Below, piece after piece: positions 34,311 to 46,923 of a stretch of DNA of 64,000 nt. The notes beneath the pieces were generated by a model that saw only the letters and a list, made by a program, of their open reading frames with translations, did no database searches and was not told where the DNA came from. Numbering within the stretch: the stretch's first letter is position 1; each line of letters opens with the position of its first letter. This DNA comes from Phalacrocorax aristotelis (lineage: Eukaryota; Chordata; Aves; Suliformes; Phalacrocoracidae). Location: assembly GCF_949628215.1 (NCBI RefSeq), contig NC_134281.1, forward strand, positions 39,106,512-39,170,511. The letters are read 5' to 3'. A program made the translations under genes and the position numbers.

Positions 34311-37300
34311 TGCAACACAAATACAAGATAGAGGTAGATCTCTGGGTATAAATACTCTATTTATGTATGTGGAATCTGAATTTGATTAATTGATAAGTTA
34401 ACTGGCCTTTAAATGTCCTGGTGCTTGAAAGTAAGTTCCTGAAGTACTGATGGGGGACTGGAGGCACAGGGAAGCTGGGAGGGAGGGGGTTACAGCAGGG
34501 GGGTGGCTTTGGGGTTATTTTTGTTGTACCATTACTGCAGTATGATCCCATTGCTACTGCAACTGAAACACAGGTAGTTTGTGCATTTCTCTATTGCAGT
34601 CATCTATAGGTTGTGTCTATGCATATATAGCACTTTGCTGTATTAGTTGTTATTGCCTGAGCTCCTTGCCACTGGGCACAAGGTGTGTATTTAGATGCGC
34701 CATCTTTTACAATGCCTAAATAAGAACTGCTGTACCTTCTTAGTGGTATCAAGTATAAAGAGCATTAGAAAATCCCCTTTTATTGAATAGAAGAAAAAGT
34801 TTGCTTCCTTTTTAAATATAACTTGTCTGCTTTCCTGCCTTTCCAACACCCTTTTGCCCTTTACAGTTTCACGGTACGATGGTATTGTCCTGCTCTTCTC
34901 AGTTAATGGTAATTTTCACCTCAGAGAACAGAAGTAGGATTTTTTCTTTTTAAGTTTAAAAATAACAAAATTATACCATGTAGGCCATATGACAGAAAAA
35001 GGAAGTGAGAAAGATGAAGGGAAGTTCAGAGCAAGAGGGTTGGTAGAATTGTTGGATTTGGTCCTTTCTCTTTTCTGTAGGTGGTTTATCTACATCATCA
35101 TTGTGTTCCTTCTTTAAATGGGCTTATATTCTACAATTTTAATTTCATAATGACTTTCATAAAGAAGATTCCTATTGTAATGGGGAGAGAGATTATGATT
35201 AATTTTGAACTAACAATGCTGATTATTGGAACCTGAAAAGTAAACTTTACTGAAGAGGTGGATTCAGCTATCGTTTCCAGGAACCAAGTGTTCAGTGATA
35301 GACACAATAAAGTAACCACTTAAGTAGTCTTTAAAGTTTGGTTTTTTTCTTGTCAGGTGTCTTTCCAGAGAAAGTATGTTACATTGCTTTCCACTGCTCC
35401 AAAAAGAGCAGAAAGTCCACAGAGTGTTTCTCCCAAATCTTTGATAATTATTAAATACCTGACTTTAATATAAGAAAGTTTTTATTAAGACTTTGCTTGT
35501 TCTTTCCTTAGATTAATTTTGCATGTTTTAACAAGTATGTGATGAAGTATTAGAGGAGTAGGTATGGCCATTATTATGAATTTGGTCACTGGCTTCAGTA
35601 GGTCAGGCTCGAACATTCGATTGAGTGACTTAAAAGTTTCACATACGTGTTGCCTTACTCTTAACCTGCTGTTTGTGGCATACGTTCTATAGCTGGAGTT
35701 GGAGTAAAGGGTGGACAGAAGCAAACGAACAGCAGAACTTCGCTGCGCAGGGTTAATTTCTATCTATCTGTTGTGAATCATTCAAGCTTAAAACTGTGAC
35801 TGTTCTTTCCGTGCAGCAGTGCATTTTGGCATAGGTCTAGAATCAGTGTAGTGAGTTTCCATAAATAACATTTACTGTAACTAAATGAAGCTTTGAACTC
35901 TGGAAGGGAATAACTTGGTACTCTTTTTGAGTAAGACACTGAGAAACATCCTGACAGCTTGCAGCTGTTACAGGAGCAACTGAGCAGAGGGGTGGAACTG
36001 GCTGTGCTAAGTACACGGAGGTATTCATTTCTATTAAATCCTGTAGCAATGATGGTCTTGAGGATTTATTAATATGAATGAAATAGCCTTTCGAGAACTT
36101 TTGTTTAAATGTGTGGAAGTGTAGTTGGTGTAACAGACAGGTACAGTGTCTTAAAACAGGTGTGTGCTGGTTTAGTTTTATCATGGGAGAAAGCACAGAG
36201 CTTTGTTAGGGAAGTATTTTATAAAGAACAGCTAATCTTGATGTAAAATATGAAATGCTTTCAAACCAGACAGTCATGATCCAGCAATGAGATACTTCAT
36301 GTTTTCATCGGTTACCTTGGGTTTTCTCGTAATGTCTTTGCCTGTGCATGGGAATGACTGGCCTTGAAGTGGTGGGCAAGGTCCTACTGCTTGCTTCCCT
36401 AGCTGATGGAAATCCATCTATGGGTGGGTTAAGCTTTAAACTTTGACATTTGAGCAGACATTTGTAGGTCTAATTCTAGTAGAAGGTTAGCTATTTCCAA
36501 CCTAAAACGTGGCAAAATCGCTGCTTTTTGTCCATATTAGGAAAAATAAGATCAAATTACTCTTCCTGTTGTGTTTGGCTTTGGTGGTGCTTGCTAGGAG
36601 CAGTGCTGGGCCAAGACTGGGAGCTGCTGCCACCACCCTTGGGCCGGGGGCTGGCATGAGGGCAGTGGGAACTGCTTGGTCTCTCCTGGGATAAAGAAAT
36701 TACTCTTTGACTAGGAAGAAAACATGAGGCCTTGGGGAAATGGCAGAAGTGAAGTGAGAGGAGGGGTTTGTTGATGGGGTGATGGAAGAGAAGGCTGTGG
36801 CATGGCTGAGGGGCTGGGATACGGTCCCTTGGCTCCTGTCTCACCTGTGATGTGGCACAGCACTGGCTATCTACCCTTCCAGTGGCACGTTGGCTTGGGG
36901 AGTGCAGTGCAGGTGGCATGGGCTGTTCCCCATGTCTCCAGTGGGGTGAACGGCATCACTGCCAGCATCGTGGCTGCAAAATGTCCTGGCTTTGCCAAGG
37001 CAGACCTTGGTGTTTGGCACGCTGTGCCTCGACCAGGAAGAGAGTTACCCCCAGAAATGTCCCCATGCCTGGTGTGTGCTGCCTTGTGACATGCCCCCTA
37101 CGCCTGCACTGCACTTGTTCTGATGTCACGTCGTGTGTCCCTGTGCCACTGCTGTCACAGCTGTTGTGTCCACGTGAGGTGGCTGGAGGGGTGAGCTCTT
37201 CTTAGTGCTGCTGCAGCCCCAGGCCCTGCTGCACCAGAGCAGAGGGTGGTGTTGGGGTGTCCCGGCATCCTCCGCTGGCAATAACGCCTGGCTCCTCCAG

Positions 37301-40300
37301 CTGTGGCATGGCCTTGTGCTCCTCTGGTGGATCAGCTCGTGTCTTGGGGAGGTTTTATAGTGTGGACTAGAAAGAAAGTTTGTTGTGAAGCTGATTATAT
37401 TCATTGTTTCTTAGTATTATGGCCTTTGATATTCTTTTATGTTCTGTTAATGATAAGGAAAAATTTGGATACAAATATGACAATTGTGCTGATGCTTATA
37501 AAACATACAGATGTAGTTACACAAATGTTGAAAAGATGATAATGATTATCCTTTCAGTTGCAAAAAAATGACTTTCTAATTGTGTTTACTTCTTCTTAAT
37601 ACCCATCCTCATATTCATGCCTGATGTGTGTCATGTCATGCATCACTTTACAGGGTAATATAAAACTGTCATTAGATATTAGGGAGGTGCTTGGATATAT
37701 AATGCAAATACGAGTCAGTAAAACTATGCTAATGGGGATGTGTGTGACTCAGGAGTGAATACATCAGTTCTGAAGTATTAATGTTAGCTCGCCCTTCACT
37801 TGATGATCTTCCTGAACTTTACCCTTTCTGCAGCCCAGTTTCTGACAGGCGCCTTCTCCCAGACCGAGGGGCTCCTCACCTCTCCGTTCCCCTGTTGCTG
37901 GTGGCCCCACAGGCATGAGACATTTGAGTTACAGTTTCCCTCTCTGCAGCATTGCATCTGTGTTCATAGGAGCCCGATGGTTTTGCCTGGTGTCCACCGT
38001 TAAGTGACAGTATATGAAGCCTGTTCCTCACCGGGGCTGCTCCTTGACCGGCTGTGTACGGGCAGGCGGGCAACTTCCAGGAAAGGCTTGTGAAACTGCG
38101 GCAGCCTGGGACTCCAGAAAATAGTGTCCTGTCACTGGACAAAATCTGAACTTGCCACAGATACTCGACCTCTCCGATCTGCGTAGTGTTGAAGGAGGAA
38201 ATGAATTTAGGCTAAATACGGGGTCCTCTCCCGTGCTGGCAGTTCTCTCTTGGCAGTGAGCAGAGTGAACTCAGGAAGAGCAGTCTGAATTCTGGCTTCC
38301 CTCCCTGAACAGGAGAACATCCCAGTAGGGATGGTTGTACCGAGTGTGGAAAGGCTAATCCTTTTTAATCTAGCTTTCATTAATTATTCACACTACCTCC
38401 AAAGTACTATCAGTAGAAGGTACAAAAAATCAGGCAGAAGAAGGATGTGTTGTAGCTTTTGGAGTGCTGTAGTTTGTTTGTATTTCTTTTAATTACGGCA
38501 TGCAAGGAGAACCAAGGCTTTATAACAGTCTCAGAAATGGAACACTTGTTTTGCAAACAGAATCCCCTGCAAAAATAATTCAGTCTTGTATATGGTCATG
38601 CTGTGAAAATTTTCCTCGTAAATAAAGTAAAATAGACACTATTTTATTCTGGTTTAAATTGGGATTATAAAAACAGGAAAATTGGATTTTAACTATGAAT
38701 ATAGTAGATGGAATATATATTTTCACAGAAATCTGATGCATAATTTCAAGGGAAATACTGGAAGAACTATTGTACCAGTAGAGAAGGAACACATTTCAAA
38801 TATGGACATGCAGAAACATAATTTGTATTATTATCTTCTACACCTATAAAATTTTATGCAGTGAATTTTGCATTGCCAGCAGATTTTTAAAAATCTATTT
38901 AAAAAAGCAGCTACTGTAGGAAGTTCTGAAACTTTCAGGAAATCATTCATTTTTACTTACATTATAGAGTTTAGGGTCAGTGGGAGTAGTGCTGGACTTT
39001 ATCTTGGCAGTCACAGTAAGGACTTGTGCTGTCTCAAGGGAAGTTCCTTACTGATACTTTACTTTCAGCCATGGCGTAGTGTCATTAGCGAGTTTGAACC
39101 TGCAGATTCTGGGAGATGGCATCAAACGAAAAGATCAAGATTACTGAAAATGTGAGGCAAAGGCATACCTGGTTGTTTGGAAGAAAGAAACAAAAACTGT
39201 TTGAGTGTTCATTAGGTCAAGACTTCAGTGCTTGATGTGTTGCTTCAACACAGGCTTGGTTAAGCCGTGACAGATGGAGGAGATTTGAAGATACCATAAA
39301 GACAAAGAACTGTTGAGGAAAATAGAGAACAAATGAACAAATACTAGCAGTTGGTCAAAAATTTTAAGGATGAGAGGTACGTCTCTTAACAATCCATACC
39401 ATAAATGCGAGTGTATTGCACAAAAGGTGGTTATTTTTGTATACTTAAATACATCTGTATGCTTGATGGATATTTCCAATAAGTACTTGTTTGTTGAATA
39501 AACCAATTCATAGGTAAATCAAATTCAGCTTCACAAATAGACCAAAGTTTTGATTATAGTATTGTAAAGAAAAAGCTCTTCTAAAATAAAAAATACAAAC
39601 CTAATAGAAACATAATGTTTCCTACTCCTCTTATAAATTGGAAGATTAAGATGATATTGGGACTGAAGGAGCTCCTGTAGTTATGTACTTGCTTCTATGG
39701 TGAAATACTAGTGTGTGCACAAAGGGGTGGATCCAGAAGTACTGCGCATGGGTCACGTTTCACGTGGCAGTGTGGAAGCTCCCACTCTCCAGAGCTGCTG
39801 GGGGAAGGGATCCTTTGCACTCTGCCCTTCCCGTAAGCAAAAGTTGCAGACTTGGAGCTTCACTCAAAAATAAAGCAGGTGGCTCACTCTTTCCTTTTTA
39901 TCTTTGGACAGCAGAAAATAATAATGAATATTTATTCTCTTCTATGCTGCTGCCAAAAGTACTTGGCTTGTAATATCTTGCTTAGGTTAGACACAAGCAC
40001 TTTAATCTGCTCATGTGTTGCACAGTGCATTGTTAAATTGAATGCTGAATTGAAATTAGTGGTGCAAAACTTTAAGCGTAAGCGTTTCCTAACTTAAGCC
40101 ATTTTGGGTGCAAAAAAACCCAAATGAATCAAGCACGTCACTGTGTACTTTGAAATATATCGTGGTTCAGTTAGGATAAGATCTTGAACCAGAAAGGTTA
40201 ATTTTTTAAAATGAATGGTAAAAGTAAATTGCCTGATACAGTTTTTCTCTATACCCAGAAATTGCTCTTTTATCATTTTAAGTATTCTTTTCAAAGGCAC

Positions 40301-40939
40301 TTTACAAGTTGCCATTTGCTCTGAAAATTGACTTAAAAATAAATGTGAAGTTCCGTGTTTGTTGGATGTGAGAGATGAGATAACGCATTTCCATTCTCTG
40401 TTTCAGTGGTGTTTGTAAAAGTTCTGTAGGATGAAGTAAGTTACAGCTGTGCCACTGACTCCTCAAATTATGACCTCTGTGTCACCAAAGCCCATCAACT
40501 GTGCTCTTTTGATTTTCACTTGTGATGAATAGTAAATTAATAAATGATGCACAGAACATAACTGAGTGCTGCTCATGCCCCTTAAGCTGTTTATTCTTCA
40601 GGCTAAGTGGAATAAGAAATAATAATGGTGTTGCAAAAGGTAAATCAATTACAGAGAGACGTGAATTAGTGGGAGAAGCTGGGTTTGTCTCATTTGTCCA
40701 GGAGACGGTGAGGAGGTGACGAGATCCTGGCCTGTGAGGACCTTTGTGGAGAATTTCTTCCGTGACTGGAAGCTGATGCTATAGGCAAATCTGGAGAATA
40801 AGTAAGTTGCAGTTATTTAACAGCCAGTGCAATTTGCTGTAGGAACAGCTCACTTAGAGATGTGGTCGATCACTTGAAGTCACTGAATCACAGTGGATGA
40901 ATGTCTCTGCATTAGTCAGCCAGAAATTATGGGCTTTGT
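34311..40939. other. Noncoding DNA, no gene seen
   Basis: The stretch is AT-rich with a GC-rich islet at about 36590-37330, where several frames are open at once. No exon with homology and paired splice sites was recognised. It may be LRRIQ3 intron or intergenic. Confidence 0.45.
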
Positions 40940-41030
40940 ATAGGAATCACAGAATGAAAATTGGTTATGTTATCTAGAAGGTCAGACTAGATAATTATAA
41001 TAGTCTCTTTCTAGCTGTAAAATCAGCAAA
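40940..41030 (+). repeat. Old CR1-type 3' end remnant
   Basis: The words aatcacagaatgaaaattgg and ggtcagactagataattata, then agtctctttctagctgtaaa, resemble the 3' end of reptile-type CR1/L3 elements (target of the form 'ggtcagactagatgatca', then 'cttctggcctt'). The copy is diverged and short, so it would be older than the other CR1 copies here. Confidence 0.6.
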
Positions 41031-42808
41031 TCGGTAAATGCTTATTTTTGTCACAAATGTCAATGGCTATGATTCTGAATGCACGCAGGTTGCAGCTCTG
41101 AGGAGAAACTCCTTTAGTCAGGCTTCTCCCACTGCTAGATTTAACCCTAAACAGGTGTATTACTTCACTAAGTGTTGCACTATGGCATAATATAAAAATT
41201 AAACCAAGCACAAGCATTTATTTCTGAGCATGAGTATTCCACATAATCAAGCTAAACCCAAATCCTATCAAATTGTGTTTCCCTACCAGGAATAGCTTTC
41301 CTATATTTGTACCATGAGAAGCAGCAACCAGTGTTTCCAGTGGAAGACACATAGTCACTCTGGTGCCTCAGATGAGATGTGTTCAAATTCTGAATATTTA
41401 TGGAAATGCTGAAACTTCATGTCACTTTTATAATTTGAACTGAGCTGTCATATAGACAGAATGAAAAAGCATTCATTATAGAACTGTAATACTAGGCCCA
41501 CTGTTAATATTTGCCCAGCTAAAACAAACGAACAAAAAACCCCTACCACAGTGTAGTCTGATTTAGGTCAGATTTTCTGTAATCCCAACCAGAACAGTAA
41601 ATATCTGGTAGTTCAGATTGAATGGTGTGGCATTAAATATCTATGTTGATAAAATAAGTACTGCAAATCTGTGCAGTTACCTGTCCTTTTTCTTAGAACT
41701 AGATATTTAATACTGCATAAAAATGGCAGGAAATGCCTACATTTTTAACGTGGCAAAATATAAATCAAACCCTTGATTAGAGCTCCTTGCAGGTGTCGTG
41801 CAGAGGCTGAGCCCACGTGCCTGGGGATGTGCAGTGCTTGGCCCTGCTCCTTCCCCGGGGATGCATTTTCACCTTCCCTCTGCCCTCTTCTGACACAGTA
41901 ACTTTTTCCTAGCTGCTAACTGTCATTAATGTATTTTTCTACTTTGATTAGTTTCCCTGTTTTCATACATACAGTTACTTATGCTTTAGGTTTATTTTGC
42001 AAAAATTATTTGTGTATCTGTGTCACTGTGGAAATACACCTGATGTGTGCTGGTGGCCAACCTACAGAAATCCTCCTCTCAGGCCCAGATCAAATAATGG
42101 AAAAATAACTGATATGCTTTGCTATTATTATAAAATAAAGGAATACAGGTCAGAATAATTGCCTGTAAGTAGCCTTTTCCCTCCTAAAATTAGTCTTTCT
42201 TGGTAGAATAAATTCGTATTTTAGCAATACATAATTTGGCTAGAAAAAGCTTTCACAAAAATAGAGATAAAATAATTTCTACAACTCCTATGTTAGACAA
42301 ATATTGACTATTGTACAAGCATATCAGCTGTGCCTGAAACTTCTTTGCTGTGCTTAGTTACCAGTTGAAAGTAATATCTGTAATTTATTGGAGAAAAAGC
42401 AATTGAAATACTCAGTATAAGATAAATGATCTTTTTATCTGGAGTATAGAGTCCATAATTACAGTATGAACAGATTAGGAAAAATAACATTCCATCATAT
42501 CTCCTGTTCAGCATTTACAGAAATTCTGGGTATTTATTTAATATTTAAATAGCCCATCTCCAAGAGTGCTTTCACTGTTTGATGTGGTCAAGAAGGTCTC
42601 TGACACCCTTCATCATTCATCTCAATTATTTTTGTAGGCATACAATATTTTAAAATTCTGTCTTTTTATCTGTTGACTATTTTTACCAAGGCATTTTGTT
42701 AAACTGCTAATGAGTCCCACGGGGCAATATGTTTAAATTAAACATACATTAATCCCAGTTATAAAATAAAAAAAACCCAAAAAACGAAAACCCCCAAGAA
42801 AGTCTCAC

Positions 42809-42863
<55 letters not shown>
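42809..42863. repeat. (TA)n-(TG)n microsatellite
   Basis: Six TA units run directly into about 20 TG units. This is an alternating purine-pyrimidine tract. Confidence 0.97.
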
Positions 42864-42866
<3 letters not shown>

Positions 42867-45800
42867 AATGTAAGCTAAGCAATACCGTTAAAATTAGATT
42901 AGGAGTAGGGCTGCCTTCCCCATTTCTCTGGTGTAGGCAAGCTGGCCAGGAGGCGAGGCATGTCAGTCTGGTGGGGCGCTGGGAGCCGAGCTTGTGCCAG
43001 GGGCCGTGCAGGTCCAGCAGCTTTGAGTGCTCATGGAGGAGTTTTGCATGCCAGCTCCACGAAGCACATCCAGCCGCAAGCTGGGCACGCAGTCAGCTCC
43101 CCAGTGCAGCACAGTCACTGCAGCCTCACCAGCGCCTGCCCAGCCCTGGTGCAGCTCTGCCAGGAGCTCCTGACCTCCCTGGGATGCAATGGTAGCACCA
43201 TGAAGACACCACAAGTGCCCGTGTCTTCGCGTGTCTGACCGTGAGCTTTGTTTTGCTCTGGACATGCTGTTTTCATCCTGTTTTTCATCCCACCCTTCTG
43301 CCTCGGTGGTGGGCTGGGATCAGGGTGTGCTGGCAGTCAGACTCTGAGTGCCCGTTGGTGCACGTCTCCTCTTCAGACAGGAGCATCCTTTGCCAGCTGG
43401 CCATGGGAGAATTTTTAGCCCATAAGACTTCTCCACCCAAGCAGCAGCTTGGCTGATGGGGACTTTGGAGCAACATGAGTCAGTCAGCTGGTAAGAGCAG
43501 TGCAGGTTTGTATAAGGACTTCCTATAATGTGTTTTCTGGAACAAAGGGTTCATTGCAGCCTCTTGTCTTCCATGAAAGCTTCCTCTTGCTGTGCTGCTC
43601 ATGTGGTGCCAGTGCCAATAACTGCTCCACCACAGACACCACTGTTGCAGTTCATCGACAGAAAGGAAGCAGGTGGTTTCACCTGAAATGGGCTGTTTTA
43701 CCTGATCTCACTCACCTCACACTGTGGGAGGACCAGGATGTCTCACCAAGGTTTCAGCTGCATCTGAAACAGTGGTGGTAGCTGCAGCAAATGCGCCTAG
43801 CTCTCAGGAGAATTTGTGGCTTTTGGAGGGGCAGGGATGAAGCTGGGTGAGAATCTTGTGTTACCTACTTACTTCTAACTTCACAGGCTGACCTGCTAAC
43901 CATGTGAACTTGGAAATTAAATCCCACTTGCTAGCTTTATCTGTGACTGAAGTACAGCTTCATGAAGGATAGACAAAGTTAATTTTCAGTAAAAAAGAAA
44001 TAGTTGTAACCTTAAGTCAGTTTTTTTGATCCTACAGTTTGATAGTACAAGCCACTAAAACCTTTCCTCTGTGCATCCTGCATCTGGTCACCTTGGCATT
44101 TCAGGCCTTGTCATCAGCTCTGATCTCCTGGTGGTGACAGACTATCGGGTGCTGACGCCTTGGCGGACAAGAGATGATGATTGCAGCGGTTCCCACTAGC
44201 AGCCAGGCTGGGAGCAGTTCGTGAGCTGCCTGTGGCGTGGGAGGGTTTGCTCCCCTGGGGAGAGGAGGCTTGGGCAGCAATGTGTGTGCACACGGACATG
44301 CCCGCAGGACACAGGGTGAGGTTTGCTGCTTTTCACCTGGCACTGAAGTGCTCCCCTGAAGGAAGGGCAGGATGTTATTTCAGTTTGTTTGGCTGAGAAG
44401 CACCGTTTGGTGACAGCAGTGTTGTCTGTACTTTCTAAGAGGAAAGGGGCACGGAGCGCAGTGGTCTGGTGGGGAGGGGAGGACCCAGTCAGTTTAGTGC
44501 AGTAGGGGAGGAGGCTGGGGGGCACTGCCTTCTCCTCTGGGTCAGACCCACTGTCTCCTCCAGTGCAGCACTCTCATGCAGGATTTACATGAGATTTGCG
44601 TTGTCCTTCACATTACTAGCAAAGGGACTGGAAAGTACAGCTTGATAAGGACTAAGCTCTACAGTACCCTCCATATTTGGAGAAAATTAATCACTGTACT
44701 TTGCTAGTTAATAGTTACTTGTTTGTGACAGTTTTCTTGGTTGTATTTTTCCTTGAATTGTTCAGACAACAGTTTGTTTTCATCTTCTCAGTAAATCAAG
44801 TTACCTGGTAACAATATTTTAAAGCTAAATCATGCCTAGTTTGTTCAAGCTGTCCAATGCTGCAAAGATAATTCCCTTTTTAAAGAGTGTTAGGCCAAAT
44901 GTTTGCCAAGACCCTGCTTTCATTAGACCATGTTGTTTATCTGCCTGTTGCTCTTCTTCAGCATAAGAGGATTTGTTCCTAAATGCTTGCTTTGAAGTTC
45001 CCTTTTTACTGGTCCTAATCTCTTTGTGTGTTGAGTTAAACTGCTCAGTGCTCTCGCACTGCGCACCCCACAGCTGAGACCCTCGACATTTCTCCTGTTG
45101 GGCATCGTGATTACTTTACTGTTTACTGGTCTTTTGGTGCTCCTTCGTATTGGCCTGTATACTTAGTGTTCCCAGATGCCTTCAAAACAACTTTTTCAGA
45201 GATACTTTTACCTGAGTAACCTCTGTAATCATCTAGCTGTGCTTCCCCAGTAATGAATATTTAAGCGGAAGACTTCTTTTACTTCCCTTCATACTTTTCT
45301 ATCTTTGTACCTCATCTGCTATTCTTTCCTTCCCAAATTCATTGGACAGAGATTATTCTATTCCTTCCCCAGTGCTGTTCTTTAACAGATATATTGAATT
45401 TGCTGATGAATCTATAGACAGCTCTTATTTCTGTAAGCACTTTTTACTAACATAATACCTCATGCTTTTTTTAATGTTCACTTCTAGACCTTATTGCCAT
45501 GTCTTTCCTCTCCTCCATATTATGTTCTCTAGTTCTAGTTAAATATTTTGCCTCTCCTTTATCCGGTGCCAGAAAAACTGCATTGTCTTAGCAGGAAAGG
45601 CTGAGTGGGTCCTCCAGGTCTGGGCATCCTTCTAGCACTGTAGGGTAGGTGAGGTGAGTGCAGGCTCTCTCCTGGGTATACCTGAGAGATCCTCCCGGTT
45701 GTCTCAGAAGTAACAGGAGTTACCAGGCAATTGCAATTTCATCTGAGTGAGGAGTCTCCTGTGCATCAGCTTTCATTTGTGTCACTGCTTCTGCCTGGTA

Positions 45801-45910
45801 TCCTGTTTATTGGTAGCTACAGCCTCTTCTAACCTGGAAAAAAAGAACAAAACCTAAAACAAAGAATGAAGAAACAACTGTTTTTCAATGGTTCATTAAT
45901 ACAGTAATAG

Positions 45911-45932
45911 TAATACTAATAATAATAATAAT
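45911..45932. repeat. (TAA)n microsatellite
   Basis: The tract is a short run of TAA/AAT units. It may be polymorphic but is otherwise unremarkable. Confidence 0.9.
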
Positions 45933-46907
45933 GGTGTGAGTCCCCTGAGGCACCAGTCAGGGATTTAGAGACCATAATTTAGGAATGCAAGTTAAGGGTG
46001 TTAGAGGTTTCCCTTTAAAAGGACAAAGGACATTTGGATATGCCCTACCAAAACCTGCAGAAATAATAATTGTTTATTTTCCCCTGTACTGTAAGCAACA
46101 GCCCTGACAAGTGCTGCCAGAATACACTGTGTTTCCTGCAGCTGAACTGCCGTGTTGTGAAGGGTACATGTGCGGCTGGGTTTGGAGCTGTGCCCAAAGG
46201 GTGCTCTGAGCCTGAGGGCTTGCTCCAGCTCCATGGGGAGCAGTGGGGCTCCCTCCCCTCGGTGCGGGCATGCTGCCTTTTCCCTGGGCTGAGGGGTTTT
46301 TGCTGCAGTCCTCCCCCTGCCTGGTGAAGAGTGCTGGTGTGGCCAAGCACACCAGCACCAATGATGAAGGAAGATGAGTTGGATGCTGAAGGACAAGAGC
46401 TAATCCTCTGCTGACTTGAAGAGCAGGGTGAGAAGCATCAGTCTGAGCAGGGAAGAGATTCAGTTAACATTAATACTTGGCATCTAGCAGTGCTTTGAAG
46501 CTGTTCTCTGTTTTCTTTCTCAAGAGTTAGCAGGCTGTAAGGAATATGCTCAGACTGTAATGCATGAATCCCACCTAATAACTTACTAAAAGCTCAGGAA
46601 AAAAATTAATTTACCTGTTTGTCCTCAATAGCGACAAGTGAAAACTTGCAGAAGATTCCGTAAGAGCTTCTGCAGTGAGTTTTGCTCCTAATGTGGGGCA
46701 AACAAACCATTGAGGAATATTAGGTAATTCTTTGCTTATTGTTTTAGCTTATATTTCACTGTTTTAAATCTAGTCTTTCTACATGCTTAATGTTAAGCAA
46801 CAGAGTTAGTCCTTTTGAATTAAGCAGAGCAACTGTAGGGAAGTAAAGTTGATCCCCTCTTAAGTGTCTTTGGGAAAAACACTTAAATTTTGCTTAAGTT
46901 ATACTTT

Positions 46908-46923
46908 CCAGTAGATGGCAGCA
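46908..46923 (+). promoter_or_regulatory. Putative CTCF site
   Basis: CCAGTAGATGGCAGCA fits every position of the CTCF core consensus CCASYAGRKGGCRSYR. It sits in unique AT-rich DNA, outside any recognised repeat. Occupancy cannot be judged from sequence. Confidence 0.6.

Larger units (their letters stand above)
41031..46907. other. Noncoding DNA with simple repeats and GC-rich islets
   Basis: No gene was recognised. GC-rich islets lie at about 42900-43260 and 44100-44560. Simple repeats lie at 42809-42863 and 45911-45932. Confidence 0.45.
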
